DNA of 64,000 nt from Cavia porcellus. Taxonomy: Eukaryota; Chordata; Mammalia; Rodentia; Caviidae. The notes below the pieces were generated by a model. The model ran no database searches, was not told the origin of the DNA, and saw only the letters and a program-made list of their open reading frames with translations. Each line of letters starts with the position of its first letter. The stretch's first letter is position 1. Shown here one piece after another: positions 36,480 to 47,999 of the stretch. A program made the position numbers and the translations under genes. The stretch is taken from the NCBI RefSeq assembly GCF_034190915.1, contig NW_026947489.1, positions 57,536,001 to 57,600,000 of the forward strand, in the 5' to 3' direction.

Positions 36480-38325
36480 TGAAGCACAGGTGCCAAAGCG
36501 TGCATGGTACAGGCGGAGAGGAGGAGGGGAAGAAGAAGGCCCATGTTGCATGCTGCTAAAAGTCACTGAAAGCTCCCTGGAAACACCTGTCTGCAAATCT
36601 CCCTCTCTCCTGACTGACCCTCAGCATACACCTTCAGGACAGAGAACGGGTAAAACGTGGGGGCCCTTCAAGGCCTGATTCTGTGCTGACACTGCTGAGC
36701 TGGCTCCGGACTGTTTACCAGTCTGGGTGCATCTAGGCAGACTGGGAACCAAGTACAAGCACTTCAGGTGCCTGTGGGGAGCTGCTTGGGAACTGGGCAC
36801 TCACACAGGTCCAGCCCTGGGACTGTAGCTTCGACGTGAACTCAGGCAGACATGAGTACATGCGGACCCAACTCAAGCCTGCAGCCTAGAAGCCCGCAGG
36901 AACTCCTAAATCTGGGGCCATGTCTCATTCCATGAGTTCCTGAGGCTTCTGCACATCAGACACCTTGTTCTGGCTCTGCGGTTTCTTCAGGGATCTGTGG
37001 GTGCCCACTGTGGGAATCTGTAATTCCTCAGGCGCCCACTGTGGCAAAGTTCCACACCAGGGCTATAGCTGTTGCTATGTTTTTCAAAGTTGTTACTTCA
37101 CTGTTATTTTCCCAAGAGCTTAATAAATTATGTCATTCTCCCCCCCCCCCGCCCCCCTCCAAAACAACACTGACTTGTGGAGCAAAATTGAGATGGTATC
37201 TTGTCGGCCTGTCGCAAACAGAATGAATGGATTTCTGCATGCACTTTAACTCCCAAAACAGCGTGTCAGGAAGGCTGGTTTCGGGCTCTCTGTCTGTACT
37301 GGGATAGGGCCTTCCAAAGCAGTAAGGCTGCCTCAATCCAGAAGACCTGAGCTCAATTCGACATGTGGATGGAAATCTACATTCTCCTTGTTGGGGACAG
37401 ATGGACATTCTCACCCCGCTATATCTGGGGACCCGACTTCACCACAGGAGGCTCCCTGTCCCTCAGAGCTGGGGTGGCGAGCATGAGGACACACAGGACT
37501 CATCCCCTAGCAGGTTCACAGAAGCCACTGAGATCAGCACTCATCCGATCCCATCAGTAGCCACAGATCAGAATCACTGGGAAGATTTTTAAAAAGTCAG
37601 ATTCCCAGGCCTCGTCCTTGGCCTCCTGACTCCAGATGGGGGTTTTCAGGGTGCACTAAGTTATCTCATCTCCACCAACCTCCCCAGTGCTTGGCCTCTA
37701 TCTTTCTGCGAAGTTTCGTGGGCTGGATGACCCATGGGCTTCAGTCTCAAGGAGAACAGCATTTGGCAGGTGAATCCAAAGGACACCTCCTGCCAGGATG
37801 AGGGAAACTACTGGGGCAGCCTTTCAGATGCTGAGGACAGCGTTCCTACTATCGGGTCATAAACTATTTCAAGTGAGTCATCCCCCAGTTTTAGAAAACC
37901 AGAATCAAAGCAGAATAGACAGCGTTGCTGTGCCAGGCATGAAGTCAGATGGTACAAGTGGGAGGTTACCATCAGTCTACTCAGGCCATGGTCCCAAAGC
38001 TGAAATACACATTTTGTTGTCATCTGTGGTCTCTGTTTCCCCACTAGGCCACAAGCTCAACTTCTAAACTGAGAGTGGGTAGGAGAGTGACCAAGGCCTC
38101 CATCCCAACAGCTGTCCCCTCCCTCCGCCTTCTGTCCCAAGCTGTATCAATTTCTTGCCCCTACAGTCCCATTCCTGGTAGCATCACCCATCTCTGCCTC
38201 TCGATGGAGTGGGGGACGGTGGCCTTCTCCTCCCCTCAGCTTCTCTCTGTGTGATTCTTGTTTTGGCCCAAACTTGGGCTACTTCCTTCTCAGGTGAATA
38301 TGTTGTTAGTGGGGAAGATGAATTC
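36480..38325. other. unique intronic sequence with poly-C run
   Basis: A C-rich run (C11 G C6 TCC) lies at 37140-37160. Otherwise no gene or repeat was recognised. Confidence 0.45.
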
Positions 38326-38331
38326 CGGGTG

Positions 38332-38560
38332 CTATGGTTTGGGTCTTAATGTCCCTGGAGGCCCATGTATTCAAAGCTCAGATCCCAGCTGGGGGCTACT
38401 GGGAGGAGATGGCCTAGTGGGAGGGTGCTGGTATTGTCCACAGGCCGAGTTGGGTCAGGTGTGATGAGCCGTGTGAGACGGGCCTGCTGTGGTGAAGACA
38501 GAGTCAGGAGAGTGGTGGTGGCTGACGGCCTCTGCGATCAGCTCTGTTCCTCTCTTTAAG
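38332..38560 (+). repeat. possible MaLR-like LTR 5' fragment
   Basis: 'gctatggtttgggtcttaat' then 'gtccctggaggcccatgtat' and 'gggaggagatggcctagtgg' resemble the 5' part of the MaLR-like LTRs above. The 3' limit is uncertain. Confidence 0.45.
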
Positions 38561-38936
38561 GTACATCGGCACAGGTTGGGGCCTCTGGACCTTGTCGATG
38601 GTCTAAGCCAGAGTCTATCCTTCCCATAGGCTCTCCACCCTGCTCGTGTGTGTCTTCAGGTCAGAAGTAAAAGAGCATGCCGACATGGCATCTGGAAGGG
38701 ACTGAGTCAGTTGGGAAAGTCTCTTCCTAGTGCCAATAACTGACGCCGTGCTAAAACCACCACAACTGGCCATATTGCAGACTGGGGGTGCTTTGTAGAA
38801 AGCTGGTAGTTGACCCTGATCAGCACCAGGCACCCACAGTCCAGTGTCTTTTAAACATGCTGGGTAGCATCACTGATGACTCTGTGCCACCCTCCCAGGC
38901 TTTCCAGCTCCAGCAAGATGAAATTTTGGATAAGCA

Positions 38937-39268
38937 CTGCTACAGTTTGAACGTATCTCCTCCAGAATGGAATCCATTGGGACTTAATCCCCAGTGTATG
39001 AAGAGGGGTCCTTTGAGAGGTGATTGGACCATGCATGAATAGTGCTCTTATTAAGGGCTGCAGGGAACTGCCCGGCCTCCTCTTCCCCTCTACCTTGCAT
39101 GGAATGAGACAGGAAACAGCATTCAAGGCGCCATCTTGGAAACAGAGACCTGGACCTCACCAGGCACTGAACCTGTGAACATCTTGATCTTGGACTTCCC
39201 AGGCCACAGAACTGAAGAAGTCAATTTCCATGACTCACATAATACCTAGTCTTGGGTATTTTATTAAA
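38937..39268 (+). repeat. MaLR (MST/MLT1-like) LTR, forward
   Basis: 'ctacagtttgaacgtatctc', 'gagaggtgattggaccatgc', 'cctcaccaggcactgaacct' and 'cttgatcttggacttcccag' follow the MaLR order to 'gggtattttatt'. It is about 330 bp and fairly complete. Confidence 0.8.
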
Positions 39269-39744
39269 AAACTTCCCGTCTTTTCATCTATCTAGAAATG
39301 GAAAAACAAAAGTAAGGAGAAGATCCCATTTGATCTTCACAGCTCCCAAGGCCAGCAAGGTAGGTGTCTACCTCGTCATGTGTGATACTGGAATAAAGGG
39401 CCACGCTGGCAGCCTCAGGTTGATAGCTGTGCGGAGGATACAAGGAGCACAGCCCTGACATACTGCCGTCTGCAGGGGGCAGCTGCTGAGGGAACAGGTT
39501 TTCTGACGAATGTCCTGGAGCAGCTTTCCGGCTGCCTTGTGTTCTCCTGCACGGGCCTCTTGGGGAGTATGGGTCACATACCCTGTTTTCCTGGAACATG
39601 GCTCTGCCTTTCCCTGAGTGTCTGAATGATCCCATGAGGACACAGTCAAGAATCAGTGTCTCTAGGTCTCTGCTGGTCTCTGTCTAAAGGGACTGAACAG
39701 GAAGGGACCAAAGACGAAAAGAAAACCTCACTGTGTGTTTCCAG

Positions 39745-40132
39745 GGGCTGCTATAAGAAAGTGCCACATATAGAGGATGGTGTGGGGACCTTAAACAACA
39801 ACAGTTTATCATTGAGAAGCTCTGGGGTGTGGGAGGCTAAGGCCAAGGTGTCTGTCTGCCTTTGAAACCTGCAGGGAGAATCTTCCCTGGCCACTTCCAG
39901 CTTCCATAGCTGCTGGCCAGCTCTGAGGGTCCTTGGATAACAGCTGCAGACTCCTGTCTGTGCTCCCTGTCTGTCTCTGTCTTCCGTGGCCAACTCCCAC
40001 TTCATGTGAGGACACCAGGCCCATTGGAGGGAGGACTCCTCCTCCTCCATGATGACCTTATCTTAATTCATGATATCTGCAAAGATGCTATCTTCAGATA
40101 AGATCATATTCTGAGGTACCAGGGGAACCTGC
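39745..40132 (-). repeat. MLT1-like LTR, reverse
   Basis: 'tccaggggctgctataagaa', 'ccttaaacaacaacagttta' and 'gataagatcatattctgagg', followed by 'taccaggg', match a reversed MLT1-type LTR. Confidence 0.75.
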
Positions 40133-40190
40133 CCCATGCTGTTCCAGCAACCTGCCGGTTTGCAGAGCGTGCTACAGCTGTGCAGAGTTT

Positions 40191-40322
40191 GTTTTTCTTT
40201 CTTTCTTTCTTTTTTTTTTTTTTTTTTGGTCTTTTTCATTTTTTATCGGTACCAGGGATCGAACTCACGACTGCCTGCTTGTAAAGCAGGCGCTTATGCC
40301 GCTGAGCTAAATCCCCAGCCCC
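40191..40322 (-). repeat. ID-like SINE, reverse, with target-site duplication
   Basis: A long T-rich head is followed by 'ggtaccagggatcgaactca', 'aaagcaggcgcttatgccgc' and 'tgagctaaatccccagcc'. Copies of cagagttt flank it at 40183-40190 and 40323-40330. Intact B-box (GAGTTCGATCC on the minus strand) and clean ends make this one of the youngest SINEs here. Confidence 0.95.
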
Positions 40323-40689
40323 CAGAGTTTCTGACTACAGGGACCGTGGCCTCTGGGGGCCAGTGGATAGCTCTGGACTGGCCCCTACATCACCATAACC
40401 CTCAGGGGCTGGACTCAGGCAGCACTGAGACTGCAGAGTGAGGCAGAGGGGGCTACTGGGAACCGCTCTGGGCACTTCGACAATCACCCTGGGACCATGG
40501 GTGTGGACCAGGTGGGTGCAGGGTACCCCAGGTGACGTGGCAGTCTTGCCTAGGGCATGTTCTGTCTCTCTGGAAGTTTATCCTGGAAGAAGGCACCAAA
40601 TTTTCCTAATGACACTGTGAAGAAGTTTGTTAGCTAATGTGAAGTTACCTAGAAGGAGAGAAGGGAACCTAAGACGAAGGGCAACTGGT

Positions 40690-40850
40690 TCAAGGGTCGG
40701 CCTCAAAACAGCCTCATTCGATGGAGAGTCTACCCTTTAAGAGGCAAGGAAACTGAGGCAGAGAATAGAGGCTTATTAGATAAACCAGCCCAGGCTCACA
40801 CTCAGCAGAGGAATCCTGAGCCCAGATTTGAAAGGGTAGAGAGATTTCAA
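40690..40850 (-). repeat. MIR SINE, reverse
   Basis: 'ggcaaggaaactgaggcaga' and 'cctgagcccagatttgaaag' are reversed MIR core. Confidence 0.65.
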
Positions 40851-40859
40851 ACCCTGTAG

Positions 40860-42690
40860 ATCTGCTATGCCTTGGGGCCAGGAAAGGCACCCACCCCCAC
40901 TCTTCTTCTAAGCAAAATCTCTGCCCCAGGGAAGATGCAGAGCCAGAGACCAGGGTGAAGTGTTGACATGCAGCAGGGAAGTCAGCTTGGTTCACTGAGT
41001 TCCACCTCCATGACTAATGCTGAGAAGGATGAAGATCTAATCCCTCTCCTCACACTTGTGGACAGTCTCACTGGAAGCCACATGTGACAAGAGAGAATGA
41101 CAAGTCCTCACCCCGCAAGGCCACATTCCCAAGATGAAGCCACTTCTCAACCGTAAGCAAGGGCTGGGACCAGGCAGCTCTTTCCCTGCTGCAGCAGTTT
41201 TGTTAAATGCTTTGCCTTCTCTGAGACTCCACATCTGAATCTGAGAAATGGGCCACTTAAGGGTCACCTGGCACCCATGTTGTCTTTTAATGACCTATGA
41301 GTGAAAAGTGCAAAGTGAGCCAGCCCAAAGCCAAGAAGCCAGAGGGTCACTGCACAGATCACAGTCCAGTTGGACCTGTCACTGTGACACTTCTGGTGCC
41401 TGTCCCAATCTCAGCCTTCTGGACCTGCAGTGAGTTCTGCCGTCACATGGTGCTCGAGTGTTCTGCACAGAACGAGTCCCCCCATTTGAGGCAGGGGAAA
41501 TGGGGCCTTAGGCACACCATTGGCTTCTGCTCTTGCCAAGCCTGTTCCCTTTTCTGGGTCCTGCTTGTCAGCCGCTTGCCACTCGAGGCCTCTGGCAAGG
41601 GCAGGGAGGAGCTTGTGCTTTGGGGTGACGGGTCAGTGTGGCAACTTCTCCTGCAGCAAGCTGAAGTTTCCTTGTGTCCTCAGAGGCTGGTGGACACGGA
41701 AAGTTCCACATTCCTCCCTAGCAAAAATTGCCAGCTTTTGGGTTCATTGCCACTGTCAAGTATTAAGCACTAACCCTTGCCATGCAGGACAGCACAGGGT
41801 GCTGCGTGGGTTTGGAGGGCAGAAGTGCCACCCTGGTTGCTTCCGGAAGGACAGAAAGGGCACCTTCCTTCTCACACGCAACCGCACCCAAACATCGAAC
41901 CCAGCTACTCTGTTGTGTGAACTGAGGGCATCTTTGAAAAAACACTCCACTGCCCCGTGTGGGCTGGCATGCACTCTGCCAGATAACGGTTAGGGTGAGG
42001 GCTGGGGAGCAGAGGAGCAGGTACAGGGCCATCTGAAAGGGGAGGAGCCTGGACAGTGCCTGCTCATGAGCGCAAGGGTGCACCCCACTTGACGTCAAAC
42101 AGGACACGTGAGGCAGTTGTAGCTGAGTTAGCAACCCTACATCCTGAGGGTCACCTGGAAATGCGACCCCCAGGTAGCACTCTGTCCTACTGCAGTTCAG
42201 GGCCATCTGCCAGATCCCTGTGTACCCCAGACCCCCCAGAGCTTGCCCTCCAGAGCTCTCATTTCTTTTCCACCTCATGGCCCGAGTGTGGACCCAGCCA
42301 GCCATGGTTCAGGGCGGGAGGAGGGAGGACACTTGCCCTCCATGCAGTGACCCTGCCCTGCCCAGCTGAGGCTCTGAAATTCTGAATGGGAATTAATTCC
42401 TCCCTCAAGAGGATTCCTGAAGTTCCATGTGTGAACTTTGTGTCTCAAAAGTCACGCACAAAGCTCGGCCCCCGGGAGATGCTGAGGTAACAGCTCTTTC
42501 TCCATGAATTTTTAAAAACAGATGATGGTCATGGCAAGGCCAAAAACTGTGTACCCTGTGCCTGGAAAGGAGGAGAAAGGGGGGAAAAATCAACACAGGG
42601 AGAGTTGGAAGACACCAGGGAAGTCATCAGCCTCCACAACCGGGAAAACCATCGAAGTGACAGGTGTGTCAATAAAAATAACTCATACTT
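40860..42690. other. unique intronic sequence
   Basis: No repeat recognised. Two overlapping plus-strand frames of about 157 codons at 41297-41993 and a 180-codon minus-strand frame lack recognisable domains. Confidence 0.45.
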
Positions 42691-42708
42691 GTAAAATTTA
42701 GCTGTGTT

Positions 42709-42867
42709 GCCAGACATGGTGGCTCACACCTGTAATCCCAGCACTTGGGAGGCTGAGGCGGGAGGATCCTTGCGAGTTCGAGACCAGCCTGGGCTACAAG
42801 GTGAGCTCAAGGCCAGCCTGAACTGCATAGCAAGACCCTGTCTCAAAAAAACAAAACAAAACAAAAC
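42709..42867 (+). repeat. full-length B1 SINE, forward, with 11-bp target-site duplication
   Basis: It starts 'gccagacatggtggctcaca', carries 'cctgtaatcccagcacttgg' and two copies of the 'cagcctg' segment, marking the internal duplication, and ends in (AAAAC)n. The 11-bp word TTAGCTGTGTT flanks it at 42698-42708 and 42868-42878. It is the best-preserved B1 in the window. Confidence 0.97.
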
Positions 42868-42879
42868 TTAGCTGTGTTT

Positions 42880-43915
42880 TTTTTCCCCACAGGAGAATTC
42901 AGGCAATTATATCTGGTAGGTCAGTCTGATATTTGGTTGAACTCTATAAGATTATCATTTTTGAGGTTAAAAATTGGTCGAAAATTAGATATTGCATGTG
43001 GTTTAATCCAGTGTCACCAACTGCTCTCCACTGCCAGAGAAACAGGGCCCGGATTTGCGGAGGGTGCACAACTTCCTGCCACAAACCAAGGCAGACCAGG
43101 CCCTCCCCTCATTTCCAGGCAGCCCATCAGTTTCCTTGGGGACACTTGGGTAAGTGACCAAGAACCCAAAGGCAAAACCACCCCTCTGCACCCCAGTCCA
43201 GCACTGATTCTGAGACATAATTTCCTGAGCTCAGATGAGATGGAAGAGGCCTCTGTCCCCCTAAGTACTTCCTAAAAACACAGTGGAGATTTGCATTTTT
43301 ATTTGAACCTGGCACATTCCAGTGTACATCTGTGTCTCTCTCTGCACACACATTCATACACGCATGAACAAACATACATGTGCACATGTGATCTTCCAGT
43401 ACTTAGAACTACACATCTTGGCTTTGTCCTGGCTGCATGTGACCCCAGCCTGAGCTCCTTTGCCCAAGGCACCACCCTCCCTGTGTGCCTCTGGGTGTCC
43501 TTTCTGGAACAGCAGGAGTCCTGGATGTGGCTCCAGCTCCCCCAGAGTTAGGAGCTGTGTGACACCTTTGCAAGGGCCCCAGGATGAGAGCCAGGCATGC
43601 ATGAGCCAATGAGGGACATCACACATCTGTGCAAAGCCCCTGTGTCACAAACAGTGCTGCTATTGGCACCTCCTAGGGCACAGCATCTGCACACAGTCCC
43701 CAGAACAGGCAGGAAGGCGCTCAGGGACAGCCAAGAGGCAGTGCATGCTTCTTGGGGTGCTCTGACTGGATGCCCACAGATTGCATCGGAGAGAGTGCAG
43801 AGCAGGCAAGGTGTGGGCCTGGGCCACAGTGAGAAAGGATGGCAGGGAGAGGGACAGCCCGCTTGCCAGCCCCAGGCTCCTGTGCCCAAGGGTCAGGGCT
43901 CAGGACAGCTCCATG
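42880..43915. other. unique intronic sequence with short CA-type run
   Basis: A short CACA/CATA-rich stretch lies at about 43340-43392. No other feature was recognised. Confidence 0.45.
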
Positions 43916-43917
43916 TG

Positions 43918-44170
43918 CCCCATATACACACTAACACAACTGTGCAGACTAGTACACTACTGCCTGTACACGACCACCACCACGTTCACCACTGTGTACA
44001 CACACAACTATCCACAAACACAACACTGTCCCACACACCACTATGCACACACGTACTACTCACACCACTGACTAAAACGCCACTGTCCTTACACACAGAC
44101 CGCTGTCCACACGCTAACACATCATTGCCCACACATCACTGTCCACACTCACATACCACCGAGCACTCAC
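43918..44170 (+). repeat. strand-asymmetric CA-rich minisatellite
   Basis: About 250 bp composed of variants of 'cacaccactgtccacac', with very few G on the plus strand. Units such as 'cactgtcccacacacca', 'ccactgtccttacacacaga' and 'catcactgtccacactcaca' recur at roughly 18-22 bp. Confidence 0.8.
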
Positions 44171-44689
44171 TCTGCCGCCGCCCACCAGCTGGCGCAGGCT
44201 GCTGGCACAGGAGAGATGCTGCAGGCAGACAGGTGCGTGCGGCTGCACCATAAGGAAAAGTGGGCGGATGGGCAGGAGGGGCAGGGAGATGTGGGTAGGA
44301 ACCAGAGTGAAGGAACCAGGCCTGGTGCTGTGCCCGCACCTCCACCATATGGATCCCTGGAGATGGTTTGTTTGCTTTCTGAAATAGAAGTTCCAGAGCC
44401 GCGATGATATTTATTTACACCCTGTCTCCAATGCCCAGCAGACGCCACAGGAGGAAACGCATGATACAAAGGAGAGACAGGAGCGATGGGCAGAGAACAC
44501 GAAGCCAGACCTGGAGCGAGCACTATGCCCTCGCCTCATCTAGGCCACACAGGCTTCTCTTGGGGGCTCTTCCAGCAAAGGAAGAAAGATGGTTTTTAAA
44601 AAGTAATAATTCACCCATGATTGCCACACGCTGCGCTCTGTGTGTGATGCCACTGGATTTCCCCAACAAACTGCACATGAGTATTTCCT

Positions 44690-44765
44690 GCTGCCGCTGT
44701 ACCATGCAGCGACACAGGCTCAGAGCGGTCAAGGTGCCTGTCCAGGGGTCACTCGGGGGAGACCC
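44690..44765 (-). repeat. possible MIR fragment, reverse
   Basis: 'acacaggctcagagcggtca' then 'aggtgcctgtccaggggtca' resembles reversed MIR ('gggcaagtcacttaacc...' in forward sense). Weak. Confidence 0.4.
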
Positions 44766-44934
44766 AAGGAAGAAAGTCGGGCTCCTGCTCCCCACCTCCA
44801 TCTCCCCGAGGCTGTAAGGCTCTGGCAATGGAGCAAGCAGCCGCCACCGGATGCAGCACAGGGTCTCTGTGGAGCCCGCAGTTCCCAGAAGGTGTCTGCT
44901 AGGATGGAGGTGCAAAGAGTGTAGATTTTGGAGA

Positions 44935-45030
44935 CAACCCACCAACCCAGCTGCAGGCCTTGCAAATGACTCACTCCAGCCGAGCCTCCATTTCCTCAGC
45001 TGCAAAAATGGGGCAATAAAAGGAACCAGG
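44935..45030 (+). repeat. MIR SINE, forward
   Basis: 'cttgcaaatgactcactcca', 'agcctccatttcctcagctg' and 'caaaaatggggcaataaaag' match the MIR core. Confidence 0.75.
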
Positions 45031-45039
45031 CAGAGCTGA

Positions 45040-46040
45040 TTTGGAGTTCAATGACAAAAACAGGAAGGGGGCTGGCACGGTGCTGAGCGCCAAACACGGT
45101 GCTCAGGAGAGGGTTGCGTGGCGGCTTCCCTGAAGGTGACCCAGGGTCTGCGCAACGCACGTCCTGGCCGTGTGCACAGCAGTGGAGTGCGCCCGGGTGC
45201 TGTTGGCTGCTGCAGCCGCATCAGGGAAAAGAACTGGGTCAGAAGGCAGGTTTTTCCAGCCTGGTGAAATCTGGCTCCAAGGAGACCAAATAAAGGAAGA
45301 AAAGAGACAGGGCAGAGAGACAGAGAAAAGGAGAAAGAGTCGCAGATCAAAGGAGACAGAAAAAAGGGCAAGTGGATAATCACAAAAGAAACTGCTGGAG
45401 AGCACCCCAAAGGCAGCACCCATCTATTGCTTCTAGCTCAGTATAAAAGACCATGTCCTTTCAGTCCTCAAAAGTGTTGGGGGGGGATCCTCAAACTCAT
45501 GTCACTTCGCAATAACTACGGACTGACCATTGCCATAAACTATGTCTGCCAAAGATGTAATGGTGTGGTTGGCACAGGAGGCTCTAGACACCAGTGAGCC
45601 GTGGGCCTGCCCCAGCTGAAAGGGCAGGGGACAAATGCAATGTCACGTGGAAGATGACAGCAGAGAGCAGAGCTGAGAAAAGCCTTTGCTTCTGGCCCAG
45701 TGACACTCACACTTGGGATCTTTCCTCCCTGCCGGCTGCCAGCGACCAGAGGATCGAGATCTCCAGAACTGCTTGGAAATGGGGGGGGGGGGGGTGCGTC
45801 AGGGAGGGGGCCAGCCTTGAGGCCACTGCAGCAACTGTGGGCCCCACAGCAGCTGGAAATGTGAAAAGAAAAAAAAAAAGACTTCAGACTAACAGATCTA
45901 TAACTCGTCTATAAAAACGGCTGGAAATAAACACCCTCCTCCTCCATCCTTGGGGTGCTTGTCGCCTTCCAGCACCATCTGCTCACACCATGGTTGGCTG
46001 TGTGGGCTCGCGTGCCAGACAGCTCTAGTGTGATGCGTGG
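45040..46040. other. unique intronic sequence with poly-G run
   Basis: A G14 run lies at 45781-45794. A purine-rich stretch (AGAGACAGG, GAGAAAGAG) covers about 45290-45370. No gene was recognised. Confidence 0.5.
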
Positions 46041-46044
46041 CCTT

Positions 46045-46145
46045 CCTGCCCCTAGCCAGGTGACCCTTGCTGAACAGATTTTCTCATCTGCAGGATGGGA
46101 ACAATAACAGCTTTAGGAAGCCACCACGAGGATAGGGGGTCCTAC
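46045..46145 (+). repeat. MIR SINE, forward
   Basis: 'gattttctcatctgcaggat' followed by 'gggaacaataacagctttag' matches the MIR core. Confidence 0.7.
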
Positions 46146-46149
46146 TGCA

Positions 46150-47850
46150 CCAGCCCAGTGGCTATTAGGTCTCTGTGGATGACCTTTCCCTTCCCCTTCT
46201 TCTGAACTTGGAAATCCTGGAAATCAGCTGCCACCTCGATGGAGCCCGGTGGGTGGGCAGGCACTTCGGTGTCTGCAACCTTCTATCTGCCTCCCATCTC
46301 CTGTCCCATGTCAGTGGAAGTGGGATGGAGCATAGCAGGCTTTGCCCCTTTGGTGTTCCCTGATCGCAGGAAGATGCCCTCAACTGCTGCCCATGGGGAT
46401 GGCCCACGGCCATAACCTGCCCACAGATGCCTCCGTCTGTGCACAGCCACTCCCAAACTCTGCTCCAAGCCAGAGGAACTCAAAAGGTGGCTTCCCATCC
46501 ACCTCATCCTGTACCTTCCCTCCCCAGGGACCGATTCTCTCTCCCACCTGTGCCCACTCAACACTCAGCCTTCGATATGTGGTGAGAGGAGGCTGAAATT
46601 CCTGGCTTCTTGTCACTTCGGAACTGCAGAGACTACTTCTGGTTGATACTCACGTGTGTCTTGGTACTTCCTGCCATTGTCTAGTGTCAGATACCAGAAA
46701 GATGTTTGCTCAGGGTTTGGACTAAGTGGACCGTGGTGGGCATTTCAATACCCAATAGCTCTCATAAGACGCAAGGTCTACATGGACCTCCCCCTACCCT
46801 TCCCTGCTCTGGAGGAAGAAAGGGAAGATTTAGGGGGGACAGAAGTCCTCCTTCTTCAGTGCTGAACTATATGACCAGGCCTAACGCCATCCCTGCTGAA
46901 AGAGGGTAACAACATTGTAATTCACCTTGGCCATTTCAGGGCTGCTATTTGAGTTTTCTAAGGGTGAGATCCTCACAACAAAAGATGCCTTGATGGAAGC
47001 CAGGAGGTATGTAAGAAGCATCTGCTATGGGAGGGGCACTGAGCCAGGCACTGGGAACAGCCATGAAGACAACCAGACATGAACTCGGGTGGGGGTGATC
47101 CTCATCCGGCAAGGGCCCGTCCCTCTCCCCCCTCCTGGGCAGGACTCACCATCCCTGTGTTGGTCACTCGAGGGAAGTTCTTAGAAACTTCTCTGAACAC
47201 AGGAAGCTCAGGAAACCCTGCATCCTCTAGGAGAGGCAGACACCAGGCCTGGAGTCTGTCACACTGATTCAGATGAATAGGCCTGCAGTGCCCATCGGAG
47301 AGCAGACGCTGGCTTGGTTGGCATCCCCATGATGCCTGGGGAATGTGCTTCTGGGAGGTGGCTACCAAAGAAAGCTGGCTTGGGAGACGATAAGGAACAG
47401 AATCAGGTGAATGCTGTAGTCAGCCTGGCCCACCTCGTGGCAAACACAGACTGCAAAGACGATCAAGGTGGGTGTAGGCAGTCACCGCTGGTTCACACGG
47501 AGACACAGCGGAAGGAGACAGACTCACAGGGCGAAGGATGAGCAGATGCAGAGGACTTCTTGGGGTGAAGGCTGAGGAGTGGCCATGATGGCACCAGCTG
47601 GAGCCAGCTGCCCACACCAGACTCGTGCAAAGGGCCTGTCTTCCCCCAGAGCTGTCCTTTTGCTGTAAGTGGCTGAGCAGCCTGTGACATTTTTAGCTTC
47701 GCTTCTGCCCCTGCTCAGCCCCTTGTCAGCCAATCCTCTGCTTCCTTGGTGACAGCTCTATGTCAACTCCAGGACACAAGCCCCCCAATTCTGCCCATGG
47801 CTAAGCATGTGGACTGATTACATGACCAGTGACTGTCCCCAGGACCCACT
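46150..47850. other. unique intronic sequence
   Basis: No gene or clear repeat. A short L2/MIR3-like phrase ('gagccaggcactgggaacag') is at 47041. Confidence 0.4.
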
Positions 47851-47854
47851 TAGA

Positions 47855-47990
47855 CTGAGGTCATATCACAGAGTCAGGCAGAAACTGAGGCTCCAAGATT
47901 TGTCCAGTTTAACACAGCTGGACTGGCAAGGTTTGGAGTCCAGTCCCTCCCCTGGCACTTGCTGTCTGTCATCCAAGGCTTCCCCACCCC
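47855..47990 (-). repeat. MIR SINE, reverse
   Basis: 'cagaaactgaggctccaaga' and 'tttaacacagctggactggc' then 'aaggtttggagtccagtccc' match the reversed MIR core. Confidence 0.75.
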
Positions 47991-47999
47991 TTTAGGGGG

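Noticed and set aside
43597..44253. 218-codon plus-strand open frame
   Set aside because: Its second half is the CA-rich minisatellite, giving a Thr/His/Pro-rich low-complexity product, with no recognisable domain.
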